Shown: positions 26,010-36,254, numbered from the stretch's first letter. The stretch is 64,000 nucleotides of DNA from CAIRDP01 sp037134895 (GCA_037134895.1 JBAXLI010000007.1:1-64000); one strand, 5' to 3'. The notes: generated by a model not told the origin, from the letters alone. Made by a program: numbers and translations.

Positions 26010-26642
26010 AATAAACGGATTGTTCCTCATCTCATACCCGATGGTAGTATCAGTGCTGTGCCCGGGATAAACCAGGGTAACGGCCGGCAGAGTGAAAAGC
26101 CTGGTTTTGATGCTTTCCATCAGTTTGTCGAAATCCCCCGAAGGAAGATCGGTGCGGCCCACGGTTTCCCTGAACAGCACGTCGCCGGTGATCACAAAGC
26201 CATCCGCAGAACTGTAAAAACATACACTGCCGTCGGCATGACCGGGGGTGTAAAATGCTTTGATTTCTGAATTCCCGAAGCGAATGATGTCGTTATCTGA
26301 AATGAATGGTCCGGGTTCAGGAAAATCTTCAAGGGTAAACCCGAAGTTCATGGCAATATCCTTTACCTGCACGTAAAATGGAAGTCCGGCTTTATGAAAT
26401 TCGGGGATGAGCCCGTACTTCCTGTAAACAAACTCGCTGCCGAGGATATGATCTACATGACAGTGGGTGATGATATGCTTTACCGGTTTCAGCCGTGAAT
26501 CCTGGATGAAATCAGCAAGTCCCTGCTGCTCGAAAGGTTCGTAACAGGCTGCATCCACTATAACGGCCTCCCTGGTCTCATCGTACAGTACATACGTGTT
26601 GACCATGAATGTGTTGAATGAAAATCGTTCTATCTGTATCAT
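26004..26642 (-). CDS. MBL-fold metallo-hydrolase (glyoxalase II-like)
   Basis: 212 residues from MIQIERFSFN; the longer frame upstream runs through the promoter. Metal-binding motif THCHVDH, then FYTPGHADGSVCF, TGDVLF and YPGHSTDT complete the metallo-beta-lactamase site. The family includes hydroxyacylglutathione hydrolase-like thioesterases; substrate unknown. Cytoplasmic. A perfect -7 box lies 18-25 bp upstream. The stop codon lies inside an octamer repeat array. Confidence 0.9.
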   Translation of the reverse strand: MIQIERFSFNTFMVNTYVLYDETREAVIVDAACYEPFEQQGLADFIQDSRLKPVKHIITHCHVDHILGSEFVYRKYGLIPEFHKAGLPFYVQVKDIAMNFGFTLEDFPEPGPFISDNDIIRFGNSEIKAFYTPGHADGSVCFYSSADGFVITGDVLFRETVGRTDLPSGDFDKLMESIKTRLFTLPAVTLVYPGHSTDTTIGYEMRNNPFIK

Positions 26643-26659
26643 AGGTTTCAAATACTCTG

Positions 26660-26667
26660 CAAAGATA
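26660..26667 (-). promoter_or_regulatory. -7 box of the MBL hydrolase gene
   Basis: On the minus strand TATCTTTG, an exact TAnnTTTG match, 18 bp before the ATG. No well-spaced -33 box found. Confidence 0.5.
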
Positions 26668-26743
26668 GGAAATACAAGCCATCGCAGCCTGCATATAAAA
26701 TAATCGTAACTTAGCGACCCGATTACCTTTCTGATCATTTGTT

Positions 26744-29700
26744 ATGCCGGATTGCAATGCAACTCGTGAGGGAATACTATGGCGCCTCCTGGCGTGGTGC
26801 ACACTTATTTCACTCCTTTTCAACAGCAATTCCGGGTTTTCACAGTTTTACAGCGGCTCCCAGCTGAACTTCGGAAAGTCGAGGGTTCAGTACAATGATT
26901 TTCTCTGGCTGTATTTTAAATTTGAGAAATTCGATACCTATTATTACCTCAACGGCAAGGAACTTGCTCAGTATTGTGCCGAATATTCCGACAAGCATAT
27001 CAAGGAAATAGAGCTCGAGCTTCAGTCGGTGCTTGAGCAGAAGATCCAGTTCATTATTTTTAATAATCTCAGCGACCTGAAGCAGAGCAATATCGGCATG
27101 TTTGGCGATTGGGATTCCTACAACACAGGAGGGGTTACAAGGATCATTGGGGGGAAGGTGCTCATATTTTTTGACGGGGATTATGCTCATTTTGACCAGC
27201 AGATAAGGGCTGGCATCACCCAGGTGCTGCTTAACCAGATGATGTATGGCAGTGGCATCGGCGCACAGATCAAGAACAATGCCCTCTTCACGATGCCCGA
27301 CTGGTTTATGAACGGGTTGATCTCCTATATCTCGCGCAAGTGGGACTCGGAGCTCGACAATGCCATGATGGATGCAGTTCTGAACAAAAAACTGCGGAAA
27401 GTGAACAGCCTCAGCGGACTGGATGCAGCTTATTCCGGCCACTCGATCTGGCAATACATCGCCATGAACTTCGGGGAGGAAGCAATTCCCAACGTGGTTT
27501 ATATGACCCGGCTGACCCGCAGCATTGAAAAGGGATTCCAGAATGTACTTGGGTTACCGTATAACACTGTTGTTGAGAACTGGCTCAAATATTACCAGGA
27601 ACTCTATTCCCGCCAGGCGAAGCAAAGGGAGAATCCTGCCGGGGAAGCCCTGAACAAAAAAAACAAGCCCGACCGGGTTTTCAGGCAGATGAAGATCAGC
27701 CCCGACGGGAACACCCTGGCCTACTGCACATGGAACCTCGGTATCTACAAGATCTTCCTGCTCAACCTCGAAACTGGGAAAAAGAAAAGGATCTACCGGG
27801 GAGGTTACAGGCTGGCCGAGAAGCCCGATCTCACTTACCCCCTGCTTGCATGGCATCCAAACGGTATAAACCTTGCTGTTCTTACCGAAAGGAAAGGAGA
27901 GGATTACCTTTATTTTTATAATACTGAGGATAAGAGCCGTGAATATGTTGTGCTGTACGAATTCGACAAGGTCCTCGATATGTCATATTCCCCAAACGGG
28001 GCCCTGCTGCTGATGTCGGCTGTGAAAAAAGGGCAGTCTGATATCTATGTTTATAATATTGCGGCAAGTTCGGCCGAACAGCTTACAAAGGATATTTACA
28101 ACGACCTGAATCCAAGGTTTTATAATGGCTCAAGCCAGATCATTTTTGCATCGAACAGACCCGGTGATACGATAAAATTCGATCCTGTCGTCAATATCGG
28201 CAAGATCACATACAATAACGATATTTTCATGCTGGATTTCAAAAGTCATTCCCCCATTCTTAAAAGGATCACAAAAACGCCGGATGTTGATGAAATCTCT
28301 CCATCAGCTTATATGGGAAATTATTTCACATACCTGAGTAACCAGAACGGGATCTATAACAGGTTCCTCGCCCGTTACGACAGCAGTGTTTCGTTTATCG
28401 ACACAGCCACTCATTACAGGTACTATACAACATCCTGGCCAGTAACAAATTATTGCAGGAATATACTTGAGTCAGACGTTTCTCAATCCGGGGGTCGATA
28501 CGGGGAGGTTGTCTTTCTGAACCAGAATTATAAAATGTACGTGCGCGACCTTGTAAAACCTCAGTTTCTTGAATCTGTTGACCTGGCACCTGCGTTTTTC
28601 AAAATTAAAGATACATTGAAAATACCCAGGCCTCAGTCTCCTGCTGCTCTTGAAGATACCCTGCTGAAGCTTTTTCAGCCGCTTGCTCCCTCAGTACCAC
28701 CGCATTCGCGGTTCTCGACAGTGAAAGTTAAAACCAGTCCGGCGAAAAAAACTGCACCTGGAGATTCGGTTACAATGCAGCAGCTGCAGATAATGGCACA
28801 GGTCATGGCGGATACTTCAAAAAAGGGAGTCCTGGGAAGGGGAGAGGTTCAGAAGAAAGATACCCTGAACAGGTATAAGAATGCCAAACAGCTGAACTAC
28901 AATGTGGAGTACTCAATAGACCAGATGGTTACCCAGATCGATTTTACGTATCTGAACTGGGCTTACCAGCCGTTCTCAAACTCCAGCTCACCCATATATA
29001 TTAACCCTGGCTTCAATGCCCTGTTCATGGTCGGGGTGACCGATCTGATGGAAGATCACAGGATCACCGGGGGGGTGAGGCTGAATTTCAACCTCATCAA
29101 CAATGAATACATGCTGAGTTATTCTCTGTTCAAGAAGAGGGTTGACCACCAGATCATCTTTCACAGGCAGAGTGTTGAAGAGCCTGCCGACTATTCCATC
29201 ATCCGCCACCGCATCAACGAGCTGTACTATATACTTACTTACCCTTTCAATCCTGTTCTGAATATCAAGGGCACGGCCACCTTGAGGTACGACAGGGCAG
29301 TATATCTTTCAACAGACCCTATCAATCTTGCCGTTCCCGATGTCAACAGGCTGTGGATCAGTTTGAAAGCTGAACTCACCTATGACAATACACGCAACCT
29401 CGGGCTGAATCTTTACCAGGGAACAAGGTACAAGGTATTTGGAGAGGCTTATCATCTTGCAATGAACAGCAACATCGACTGTTTCATTGTGGGATTCGAC
29501 ATCCGCAATTACCAGAAAGTACACAGGACCCTGATCTGGGCAAACAGGTTTGCCGCCAGCACTTCCTTCGGCAGCGGGAAGCTCATATACTATATGGGGG
29601 GTGAAGATAACTGGCTGTTTCCAAGGTTCAGCATCAATACGCCAGTGGCCCCCGATCAGAACTATGTGTTCCAAACCCTTGCGACGAATATGAGGGGTTT

Positions 29701-30082
29701 TGATCAGAATATCCGTAACGGGAACAGCTTCTTTGTATACAACACCGAGCTGAGGATGCCGATATTCAGGTATTTTTTCAACAGGCCCATTCGTTCCGAC
29801 TTCCTGAACAATTTCCAGGTAGTGGCTTTCGGAGATGTGGGTACTGCATGGACCGGTTCTTCGCCATGGTCGGCCGACAACCAGTTGTTTACCAGGTATA
29901 TCAGCAGGGGGTCGATGTTCATCAAAGTCGAGTCGGTAAAGGATCCGCTTGTTGAAGGCTTTGGTTTTGGCCTCAGGACGAGGCTGCTCGGCTATTTTTT
30001 AAGAGGGGACCTTGCCTGGGGTGTTGAGGACGGGCGCGTTAAAACGCCTATATTTTATTTTTCACTAAGCCTGGACTTCTGA
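26744..30082 (+). CDS. Secreted propeller / outer-membrane beta-barrel fusion protein (TolB-like)
   Basis: 1112 residues. A signal peptide (~1-34) is followed by a region (~40-280) resembling the peptidase-MA-like domain of Bacteroidetes TolB-type proteins, though where an HExxH would be expected the sequence reads GITQVLLNQM, so it is probably inactive. Residues ~310-600 are a WD40/TolB-type propeller (ISPDGNTLAYCTWN, LAWHPNGINLAVLTE, YSPNGALLLMSA). A Pro/Lys-rich linker precedes a C-terminal Omp85-like beta-barrel (~740-1112) ending in YFSLSLDF with the terminal Phe of outer-membrane proteins. Likely anchored in the outer membrane with the propeller in the periplasm. Its stop overlaps the next ATG (TGATG). 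Confidence 0.72.
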   Translation: MPDCNATREGILWRLLAWCTLISLLFNSNSGFSQFYSGSQLNFGKSRVQYNDFLWLYFKFEKFDTYYYLNGKELAQYCAEYSDKHIKEIELELQSVLEQKIQFIIFNNLSDLKQSNIGMFGDWDSYNTGGVTRIIGGKVLIFFDGDYAHFDQQIRAGITQVLLNQMMYGSGIGAQIKNNALFTMPDWFMNGLISYISRKWDSELDNAMMDAVLNKKLRKVNSLSGLDAAYSGHSIWQYIAMNFGEEAIPNVVYMTRLTRSIEKGFQNVLGLPYNTVVENWLKYYQELYSRQAKQRENPAGEALNKKNKPDRVFRQMKISPDGNTLAYCTWNLGIYKIFLLNLETGKKKRIYRGGYRLAEKPDLTYPLLAWHPNGINLAVLTERKGEDYLYFYNTEDKSREYVVLYEFDKVLDMSYSPNGALLLMSAVKKGQSDIYVYNIAASSAEQLTKDIYNDLNPRFYNGSSQIIFASNRPGDTIKFDPVVNIGKITYNNDIFMLDFKSHSPILKRITKTPDVDEISPSAYMGNYFTYLSNQNGIYNRFLARYDSSVSFIDTATHYRYYTTSWPVTNYCRNILESDVSQSGGRYGEVVFLNQNYKMYVRDLVKPQFLESVDLAPAFFKIKDTLKIPRPQSPAALEDTLLKLFQPLAPSVPPHSRFSTVKVKTSPAKKTAPGDSVTMQQLQIMAQVMADTSKKGVLGRGEVQKKDTLNRYKNAKQLNYNVEYSIDQMVTQIDFTYLNWAYQPFSNSSSPIYINPGFNALFMVGVTDLMEDHRITGGVRLNFNLINNEYMLSYSLFKKRVDHQIIFHRQSVEEPADYSIIRHRINELYYILTYPFNPVLNIKGTATLRYDRAVYLSTDPINLAVPDVNRLWISLKAELTYDNTRNLGLNLYQGTRYKVFGEAYHLAMNSNIDCFIVGFDIRNYQKVHRTLIWANRFAASTSFGSGKLIYYMGGEDNWLFPRFSINTPVAPDQNYVFQTLATNMRGFDQNIRNGNSFFVYNTELRMPIFRYFFNRPIRSDFLNNFQVVAFGDVGTAWTGSSPWSADNQLFTRYISRGSMFIKVESVKDPLVEGFGFGLRTRLLGYFLRGDLAWGVEDGRVKTPIFYFSLSLDF

Positions 30083-30534
30083 TGAATCAAGAAATTGAAA
30101 AGAGAGTACTGACGTTTATTGGCGAGCATCATGTTTTTACGCTTGCTGTTTCGCGTGAAAACCGCCCATGGTGTGCCAGCTGTTACTATGTTTATCTTGA
30201 AGACATGAATTTGTTTGTGTTTACGTCGGATCATGAGACCAAACACATAGCCGATGTGGTCGAGACAGGTAATTACTTCGCTTCGGGTGCGATAGCTCTT
30301 GAAACCCGGATGACAGGAAAGATCAGGGGCCTGCAGTTTGCGGGTTTGATGAGGGAGCTTGAGGGGAATGAGTTGAAAAAAGCGAAGAAGGCATACCTGG
30401 GTGCGTTCCCGATCGCACGGCTGGCCAAACTCCACTTGTGGGGACTTGAGCCGGAGATCATTAAAATGACCGATAACCGCCTGGGTTTCGGCAAGAAACT
30501 GATATGGCGAAGCAATAGTCAGCAAATCAGGTAA
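30082..30534 (+). CDS. YhbP-like FMN-binding split-barrel protein
   Basis: 150 residues. The pattern FTLAVSRENRPWCASCYYVY followed by LFVFTSDHETKHIADV is that of pyridoxamine-phosphate-oxidase-like flavoproteins of the YhbP/UPF0306 type; C-terminal ITKMT-like strand and LGFGKKLIW close the barrel. Substrate unknown. Translationally coupled to the upstream outer-membrane protein by a 1-nt overlap, although no functional link is obvious. Confidence 0.78.
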   Translation: MNQEIEKRVLTFIGEHHVFTLAVSRENRPWCASCYYVYLEDMNLFVFTSDHETKHIADVVETGNYFASGAIALETRMTGKIRGLQFAGLMRELEGNELKKAKKAYLGAFPIARLAKLHLWGLEPEIIKMTDNRLGFGKKLIWRSNSQQIR

Positions 30535-30730
30535 TTACGAATTATTAAATTCTAAATGGGTTGATTTCAGTTATTTAACACTTCCGTCTCTTTTTCTGTT
30601 AATAACTATTATCGTGGGCCCACATACTTCGTTGTATATTGCCTCTTCGAAAAAGCGCCCTCCCTTTTGAATTATCTTTCAGAGGGACAAATAATTAAAA
30701 AATAGTATAAACGTAAAAACCTGTTTGAGC

Positions 30731-33430
30731 ATGGAAGTTACCCCCATCGTCAAATCAGAGCAGGATCAGAAACCCTCGCACTTTAATGAGGTATTGGCAA
30801 GGAGGATCCGGCCCAAACTTTCAGCTGATGATTTGGAGATGAAAAACAGAACAGAAGAAAAGAAGAAGGAGGAGTCGGAAGTGAAAAAGTCAGACCATCC
30901 TAAGAAATATTCCCATAATGAAGCGATTGAGAAATCCACTGCATACTTTAAGGGTGACAGCCTGGCAGCCAATGTATGGGTGAACAAATATGCTTTAAAA
31001 AATTCCGACAGTCAGCTTCTGGAGGTTACTCCCGACGATATGCACTTGAGGATTGCCAGGGAAATTGCAAGGATTGAGAAAAAGTATCCCAATCCCATGA
31101 GCGAGGAGGAGATCTTCGAGCTCATCAGGGATTTCAGGTACATTGTTCCCCAGGGCAGCCCTATGGCTGGTATTGGAAACAACTTCCAGATAGGATCGCT
31201 TTCAAACTGTTTCGTGATAGGCAATGAAGGCCAGAGCGACAGTTACGGGGGGATTATGAAGGTGGATGAAGAACAGGTGCAGCTTATGAAAAGAAGGGGA
31301 GGGGTTGGTCACGACCTTTCACACATCCGCCCTAAAAATTCAACTGTAAAAAATTCAGCCCTGACTTCCACAGGCATTGTTCCTTTTATGGAACGGTATT
31401 CCAATTCCACCCGTGAAGTTGCCCAGGAAGGCAGGAGGGGAGCATTGATGCTTAGTATTTCGATCAAGCATCCTGACGCTGAGCATTTTATAGATGCAAA
31501 ACTTGAAGCCGGGAAAGTCACAGGCGCCAATATTTCGGTCAAGATCACCGATGATTTCATGGAAGCAGTGATCAGCAACGGGGAGTTCACCCAGCAGTTC
31601 CCCGTCGAATCGAAAAACCCAACGGTGGTCCGCAAGATCCAGGCCCGCGACATTTGGTCAAAGATCGTACATAACGCTTGGAAATCAGCCGAGCCGGGAA
31701 TATTGTTCTGGGATACGATCATAAGGGAATCCATCCCCGATTGTTATGCCGACCTTGGGTTTAAAACCGTCAGCACCAATCCCTGCGGGGAGATCCCTCT
31801 TTGTACTTACGACAGTTGCCGCCTTTTAGCCATAAACCTGTATAATTATGTAGATAAACCCTTTACTCCTGATGCCAGTTTTAATTCGGAGCTTTTCATA
31901 AACCACGTTCACAAGGCCCAGAGGATCATGGATGATATCATTGACCTGGAACTTGAGAAAGTTGACCGCATACTTGAGAAGATTGATACCGATCCTGAGG
32001 CTGAGGATATCAAGGCCAGGGAAAGAGCGATGTGGCTGAATATTAAGAAAAAAGCCATCCAGGGACGCCGCACCGGTTTCGGCATTACAGCCGAAGGCGA
32101 TATGCTTGCCGCCCTGGGAACCCGCTACGGTTCTGATGAAGCTACGGATTTTTCGGTCGAAGTGCATAAACTTCTTACGATTGAGGCATACCGTTCATCG
32201 GTCACCATGGCCAGGGAGCGTGGGCCATTCCCAATTTATGATAATGACCGTGAAAGGAACAATCCTTTCATCCTCAGGTTGAAAGAATCGGCCCTGGATG
32301 TGTATGAAGACATGCTCGAGTACGGGCGCCGCAATGTGGCAATGCTTACAATTGCACCCACCGGTTCGGTGAGTATTCTTACACAGACCACTTCCGGGCT
32401 GGAACCTGTTTTCGCAGTTTCGTACAAACGCCGCCGCAAGGTCAATCCCAACGACCGGAACGTGAAGATCACGTTTAAGGATGAGGTTGGGGATACCTGG
32501 GAGGAATATAATGTGTTCCATCATAAATTCGTCACCTGGCTTCAGATCAATGATTACAATGTTGACGAAGTGGCCCGTATGGACGAAAAGGACCTGAAGG
32601 AACTGATTAAAAAATCCCCGTTCTTCCGCGCCACAGCCAATGATGTGGACTGGGTTGCCAAGGTCAATATGCAGGGAGCTGTTCAGAAATGGGTTGACCA
32701 TTCGATCAGCGTTACGGTGAACGTGCCTGCTGAGACAAAGGAAGAAATGATCAGCAGCATTTACGAAACAGCCTGGAAAGCAGGCTGCAAGGGAATGACG
32801 GTGTACCGCGACGGATCCCGCTCAGGGGTTCTCGTAAACAATGAAACCAAGGAAAAGAAGGAAGATATTACCGATTTCCAGGAGACCAAAGCACCTCATC
32901 GTCCCGAACGCCTTGAAGCTGACATTGTTCGTTTTCAGAATGAATATGAAAAGTGGATCGCAGTTGTTGGCTTGTTGCACGGACGACCTTATGAAGTGTT
33001 TACAGGTCATGCCGAGGATTTCTGGATCCCCCAATGGGTGCAGAAAGGCTGGATCATCAAATCCCGCCCCGACGGGATTTCAAGCCGCTATGACTTTCAG
33101 TTTGAAGACAGGCAGGGATACAAGATCACTATCGAAGCCCTTTCGCGTTCATTCAACAAGGAATACTGGAATTATGCCAAACTGATCTCCGGTATTTTAC
33201 GTCATGGCATGCCTTTGCCTTTTGTGGTTAATATCATCTCCAAACTTCATTTCGAAGTCGACAGCATCAACACCTGGAAGAACGGTGTTGAACGGGCTCT
33301 TAAAAAATTCATCCCCGACGGTACCAAAGCAGTGGCCGGTGCATGCCCGAAATGCAACGACGAAGGCGGACTGGTTTACCAGGAAGGATGCCTGGTTTGC
33401 AAGAGCTGCGGGTATTCGAAGTGCGGGTAA
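30731..33430 (+). CDS. nrdJ: Vitamin B12-dependent ribonucleotide reductase
   Basis: 899 residues from MEVTPIVK (a TTG two codons earlier is less likely). Conserved parts: SNCFVIG (~158), RRGGVGHDLSHIRP, NPCGEIPL (~350) with the active-site Cys, APTGSVSILTQTTSGLEPVF (~540) and a C-terminal Cys motif ACPKCNDEGG...CKSCGYSKCG for re-reduction/zinc. The class II enzyme makes deoxyribonucleotides with adenosylcobalamin and works with or without oxygen. Residues ~25-70 are a charged Lys/Glu-rich linker preceding the domain. No cobalamin riboswitch was recognised in the 196-bp upstream region. Followed by a clear terminator. Confidence 0.93.
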   Translation: MEVTPIVKSEQDQKPSHFNEVLARRIRPKLSADDLEMKNRTEEKKKEESEVKKSDHPKKYSHNEAIEKSTAYFKGDSLAANVWVNKYALKNSDSQLLEVTPDDMHLRIAREIARIEKKYPNPMSEEEIFELIRDFRYIVPQGSPMAGIGNNFQIGSLSNCFVIGNEGQSDSYGGIMKVDEEQVQLMKRRGGVGHDLSHIRPKNSTVKNSALTSTGIVPFMERYSNSTREVAQEGRRGALMLSISIKHPDAEHFIDAKLEAGKVTGANISVKITDDFMEAVISNGEFTQQFPVESKNPTVVRKIQARDIWSKIVHNAWKSAEPGILFWDTIIRESIPDCYADLGFKTVSTNPCGEIPLCTYDSCRLLAINLYNYVDKPFTPDASFNSELFINHVHKAQRIMDDIIDLELEKVDRILEKIDTDPEAEDIKARERAMWLNIKKKAIQGRRTGFGITAEGDMLAALGTRYGSDEATDFSVEVHKLLTIEAYRSSVTMARERGPFPIYDNDRERNNPFILRLKESALDVYEDMLEYGRRNVAMLTIAPTGSVSILTQTTSGLEPVFAVSYKRRRKVNPNDRNVKITFKDEVGDTWEEYNVFHHKFVTWLQINDYNVDEVARMDEKDLKELIKKSPFFRATANDVDWVAKVNMQGAVQKWVDHSISVTVNVPAETKEEMISSIYETAWKAGCKGMTVYRDGSRSGVLVNNETKEKKEDITDFQETKAPHRPERLEADIVRFQNEYEKWIAVVGLLHGRPYEVFTGHAEDFWIPQWVQKGWIIKSRPDGISSRYDFQFEDRQGYKITIEALSRSFNKEYWNYAKLISGILRHGMPLPFVVNIISKLHFEVDSINTWKNGVERALKKFIPDGTKAVAGACPKCNDEGGLVYQEGCLVCKSCGYSKCG

Positions 33431-33441
33431 TTTAATCAAAT

Positions 33442-33472
33442 AAAAAGGCAGTTTTCAGACACTGCCTTTTTT
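33442..33472 (+). terminator. Intrinsic terminator after nrdJ
   Basis: AAAAAGGCAGT pairs perfectly with ACTGCCTTTTT around an 8-nt loop and runs into TTTTTTC, 11 bp after the nrdJ stop. Confidence 0.88.
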
Positions 33473-33571
33473 CTTTCTGTTATTCTGCGGCAACTACCGG
33501 ATATACTCCTTTATGCCGTTAAAAGAGGATTTCATTCGAAAGAATACCCGGGTTTTATCAGAAAATCAGTC

Positions 33572-35902
33572 CTAACGGTTAATCACAATACGTTGCATAC
33601 TGGTAAATTCAATTGGACCTTTAGCGACGAATTTTACCATGTAAACCCCAGGCGACAATCTGCTTACGTCGAGGCTGAGTTTGTGCTGGCCGGTTGATTG
33701 GGAAGGATTGTCTGAAACTGCTAAGACTGGGCCAAGCATTGAATAAATGGTAACGCTTACATTGGCTGCTTCAGCAAGTTCAAAGCTCACCCATAATTGA
33801 TTGTTTGCAGGATTTGGATAGACGCTGAGTCCCGAAAGAAAAGTTTCGTCAGTTACGATAATGCCGCTTGAAGTTTCAAGATAAGGGGCCTTAAGAACTG
33901 CATTTTCAATCGGGATAGCTTCTGCATCAGCCAATTCTGATCCCGGAAGAAGAGATATTAGCGAAGTTGAAGATTCAGCGGGAGCCCCTTTTAATCTCAT
34001 TTTTATGATCAGCAGTTCCTGCTGAGGTTCCAGCAAAAGAGGCTCAATTTCAGACCATGCAATTTTCAGCTGGGCTCCATGAGTACAGTAAGCAACTTCC
34101 CCCCTTGAAGTTTTCACTTCAAGGATATCCACCAGATCATTACGGTATAAAAGATTGAGTGAGATAGCGCTTACATCCGCAGACCTATCCAGACTTAAAG
34201 GATATTCGAAAACCTGCCCCGATTTGATCTTCAGAGAACCGGTATATTCCAGAACAAGACCTGAAGCGAGTTTAGCGCCAGGTGCAGGCACATATGATCC
34301 ATTCACATCCCCGACACAAAGTCCGTAAAAATTCTGAGTTACACTTGCCCCATTGATAATTACAGTGTCGCCTCCTGTAATTTTTTCAAACGTCCAGTCA
34401 CCCCTGGCAAAATAGTTCTGCAGTCCGGCGAATCTTCTTTTTACCTGTATGGCATCGGTAGCATTGATGGAATTGGAGTTATTCACATCGGCGGCGGTAA
34501 GGCGGATCGGTATTGTAATTAATTCAAGACCAGCGAAATGGCGCTGAATTTTTACAGCATCCGTACTGTTGACGCCATCCCAGATCTTGGAGGTCCGGGT
34601 TGAAAGCGTATAAACGCCATCGGTTTTACCGGTAAAAAAGTAAGAACCGGTAAGATCAGTGCGTATGGAATCTATCCTCACATTGTTTTGTTTTAGTACA
34701 ACCCAGAGAGAATCAAGAGGCGTATTGACTGAATTATTATACGTGAAAATACCGTTGATGGAATATCCCAGATTTCCCATAGCAATGAAATGGTTTGGTG
34801 AAACCAGTCCATTTCCGCAATCATTTGTGGCATAAACATTCATATTTCCCGATGAAGCAGTAGCAGAGAAATCAACTGTGATTGAGTTGGTGTTAGCGCC
34901 TGAAACAATGCTGCAGCCGGCAGGAAGTGACCACACATACCCAGTTGCATTAGGAACCGGAGAAACGGAATAGGCCACACCTGTTTGACCCTGCACAACG
35001 ACACTTGGACCTGTAATTGAGCCCGGAGCCAAAGGGGTTGTGATTTGTGTGACAGTTAAACTTCCTGTCATTGTTCCAGTCAGATATGTTGCTTTTCGAT
35101 AGCCTGTGGATGAATAGTCCCCAAAAGTCTGAACACCGAAAGTAATGGCGGCTCCGGTGCCGGGAATATATGCTCCGGCCGGAGATGAGTTTTTAATCAG
35201 CCTGTATTCCACACCGTTCTCAGAACCGCTTAAGCCTACAGCAACACCCGCGCTCCCGCTGCAATAAGTGCTGCCTCCGGTTAAATTAAAAGCAGTTACC
35301 GGCATATTCAAAACCGGATTGGTAAAACTGCTTGTATGCCAGCTAAAATTGGTTATCAGAGTAGCAGTTCCGGTAACCCCCGGTGGTACAATGGCATAAA
35401 TAGTTGTGTATGCAGGATTAGTATTCCACCATATCAGTCCCATGGTTGAATGAGCGTAGGCCACGGTGTTGAATATCTGGAAGGTTCCGATTCTTAATCC
35501 GGATTCCGGGATCAAGGTTCCGTTGGAAGTTGCTGACGGCCCGTTAATCCTGATCAGACGAGGGTTTGTACTGTTAAAGACAGTGACTCCGCCAGGCGAC
35601 CAGGGTGAGGGGAGCTCTGTTGAACCTGAGACATAGATGCCTGAAAGGACTCCTCCGTTTAAAATTGCGGCAGAGTTTGAAGCCTGGAATGACAGTTGGA
35701 AATTGTTAAGGTAAAGTTCTGTTGTACCCGTACGGTATATATACACATCAAACTGGTAGGTGGTGGCATTTAGCAGAGTGTCGTTTTTAGCAAGGCAGGA
35801 GTAGGTGGGAGTTTGGGCGGATGAGTATAATGCGAGCGTTGAAAGTATTACGAAAATCAGGGATTTCGAAAACCTTTTTAAACTTCTCATGGCTTGTTTC
35901 AT
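33572..35902 (-). CDS. T9SS cargo with dockerin-like and cohesin-like domains
   Basis: 776 residues (M5 is an alternative start). Signal peptide ~1-29. An N-terminal beta domain (~35-195) and Ig-like/PKD-like segments (~200-375) are followed by a carboxypeptidase-regulatory-like domain (~380-435), a duplicated dockerin-like repeat (~440-500: WDGVNSTDAVKIQRHFAGL and ADVNNSNSINATDAIQVKRR), GLCVGDVNGSYVP, a cohesin-like beta domain (~550-675) and a T9SS type A sorting domain (~690-776, SVYPNPANNQLWV, ending RIVINR). Secreted through the outer membrane and probably surface-attached. No catalytic domain is recognised. It is divergent from the giant operon and has its own promoter. Confidence 0.82.
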   Translation of the reverse strand: MKQAMRSLKRFSKSLIFVILSTLALYSSAQTPTYSCLAKNDTLLNATTYQFDVYIYRTGTTELYLNNFQLSFQASNSAAILNGGVLSGIYVSGSTELPSPWSPGGVTVFNSTNPRLIRINGPSATSNGTLIPESGLRIGTFQIFNTVAYAHSTMGLIWWNTNPAYTTIYAIVPPGVTGTATLITNFSWHTSSFTNPVLNMPVTAFNLTGGSTYCSGSAGVAVGLSGSENGVEYRLIKNSSPAGAYIPGTGAAITFGVQTFGDYSSTGYRKATYLTGTMTGSLTVTQITTPLAPGSITGPSVVVQGQTGVAYSVSPVPNATGYVWSLPAGCSIVSGANTNSITVDFSATASSGNMNVYATNDCGNGLVSPNHFIAMGNLGYSINGIFTYNNSVNTPLDSLWVVLKQNNVRIDSIRTDLTGSYFFTGKTDGVYTLSTRTSKIWDGVNSTDAVKIQRHFAGLELITIPIRLTAADVNNSNSINATDAIQVKRRFAGLQNYFARGDWTFEKITGGDTVIINGASVTQNFYGLCVGDVNGSYVPAPGAKLASGLVLEYTGSLKIKSGQVFEYPLSLDRSADVSAISLNLLYRNDLVDILEVKTSRGEVAYCTHGAQLKIAWSEIEPLLLEPQQELLIIKMRLKGAPAESSTSLISLLPGSELADAEAIPIENAVLKAPYLETSSGIIVTDETFLSGLSVYPNPANNQLWVSFELAEAANVSVTIYSMLGPVLAVSDNPSQSTGQHKLSLDVSRLSPGVYMVKFVAKGPIEFTSMQRIVINR

Positions 35903-35969
35903 TTTAAATGTAAAGCTTTGCCTGGTGGCGTAATAAGAAATCAGAGTTGCTATCTTCTTCTTTCCGATT

Positions 35970-36001
35970 CAAAATTAAGCTAAAAATGCTTATCTGTCAA
36001 A
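35970..36001 (-). promoter_or_regulatory. Promoter of the minus-strand T9SS cargo gene
   Basis: On the minus strand TTTG, exactly 20 nt, then TAATTTTG: both the -33 and -7 Bacteroidetes boxes (TTTG / TAnnTTTG) at ideal spacing, ending 68 bp before the ATG. Confidence 0.72.
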
Positions 36002-36146
36002 TTCATGATGCATGGCTGAATTTAGTCAAAGATAGAATTCTCGGGTAGAATTGTAAAAATCCTCTTGCGTTCATGTTCATTTTTTAAACGTTAATTTTTT
36101 TATCGCCGCGGTTAGTAATTCGATTCTTGAAATAATAAAGATTTTA

Positions 36147-36171
36147 TTAAATTTAGCGATGCTAAATTTAA
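36147..36171. promoter_or_regulatory. Palindrome upstream of the T9SS operon
   Basis: TTAAATTTAGC and GCTAAATTTAA are perfectly complementary around GAT. AT-rich with no T-run outside, so a protein-binding operator fits better than a terminator. It lies ~170 bp before the first C10 protease gene. Confidence 0.4.
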
Positions 36172-36254
36172 ACGGATGAGGTATTTATCTTCGATTTTTT
36201 CTCTGATTTTCGAACTTTCCGACACGCACAGGCTAGTGATACTTCCGAATTCAC

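Noticed and set aside
30535..30730. Cobalamin riboswitch before nrdJ
   Set aside because: Expected for B12-dependent genes, but no B12-box-like core or matching stems could be recognised.
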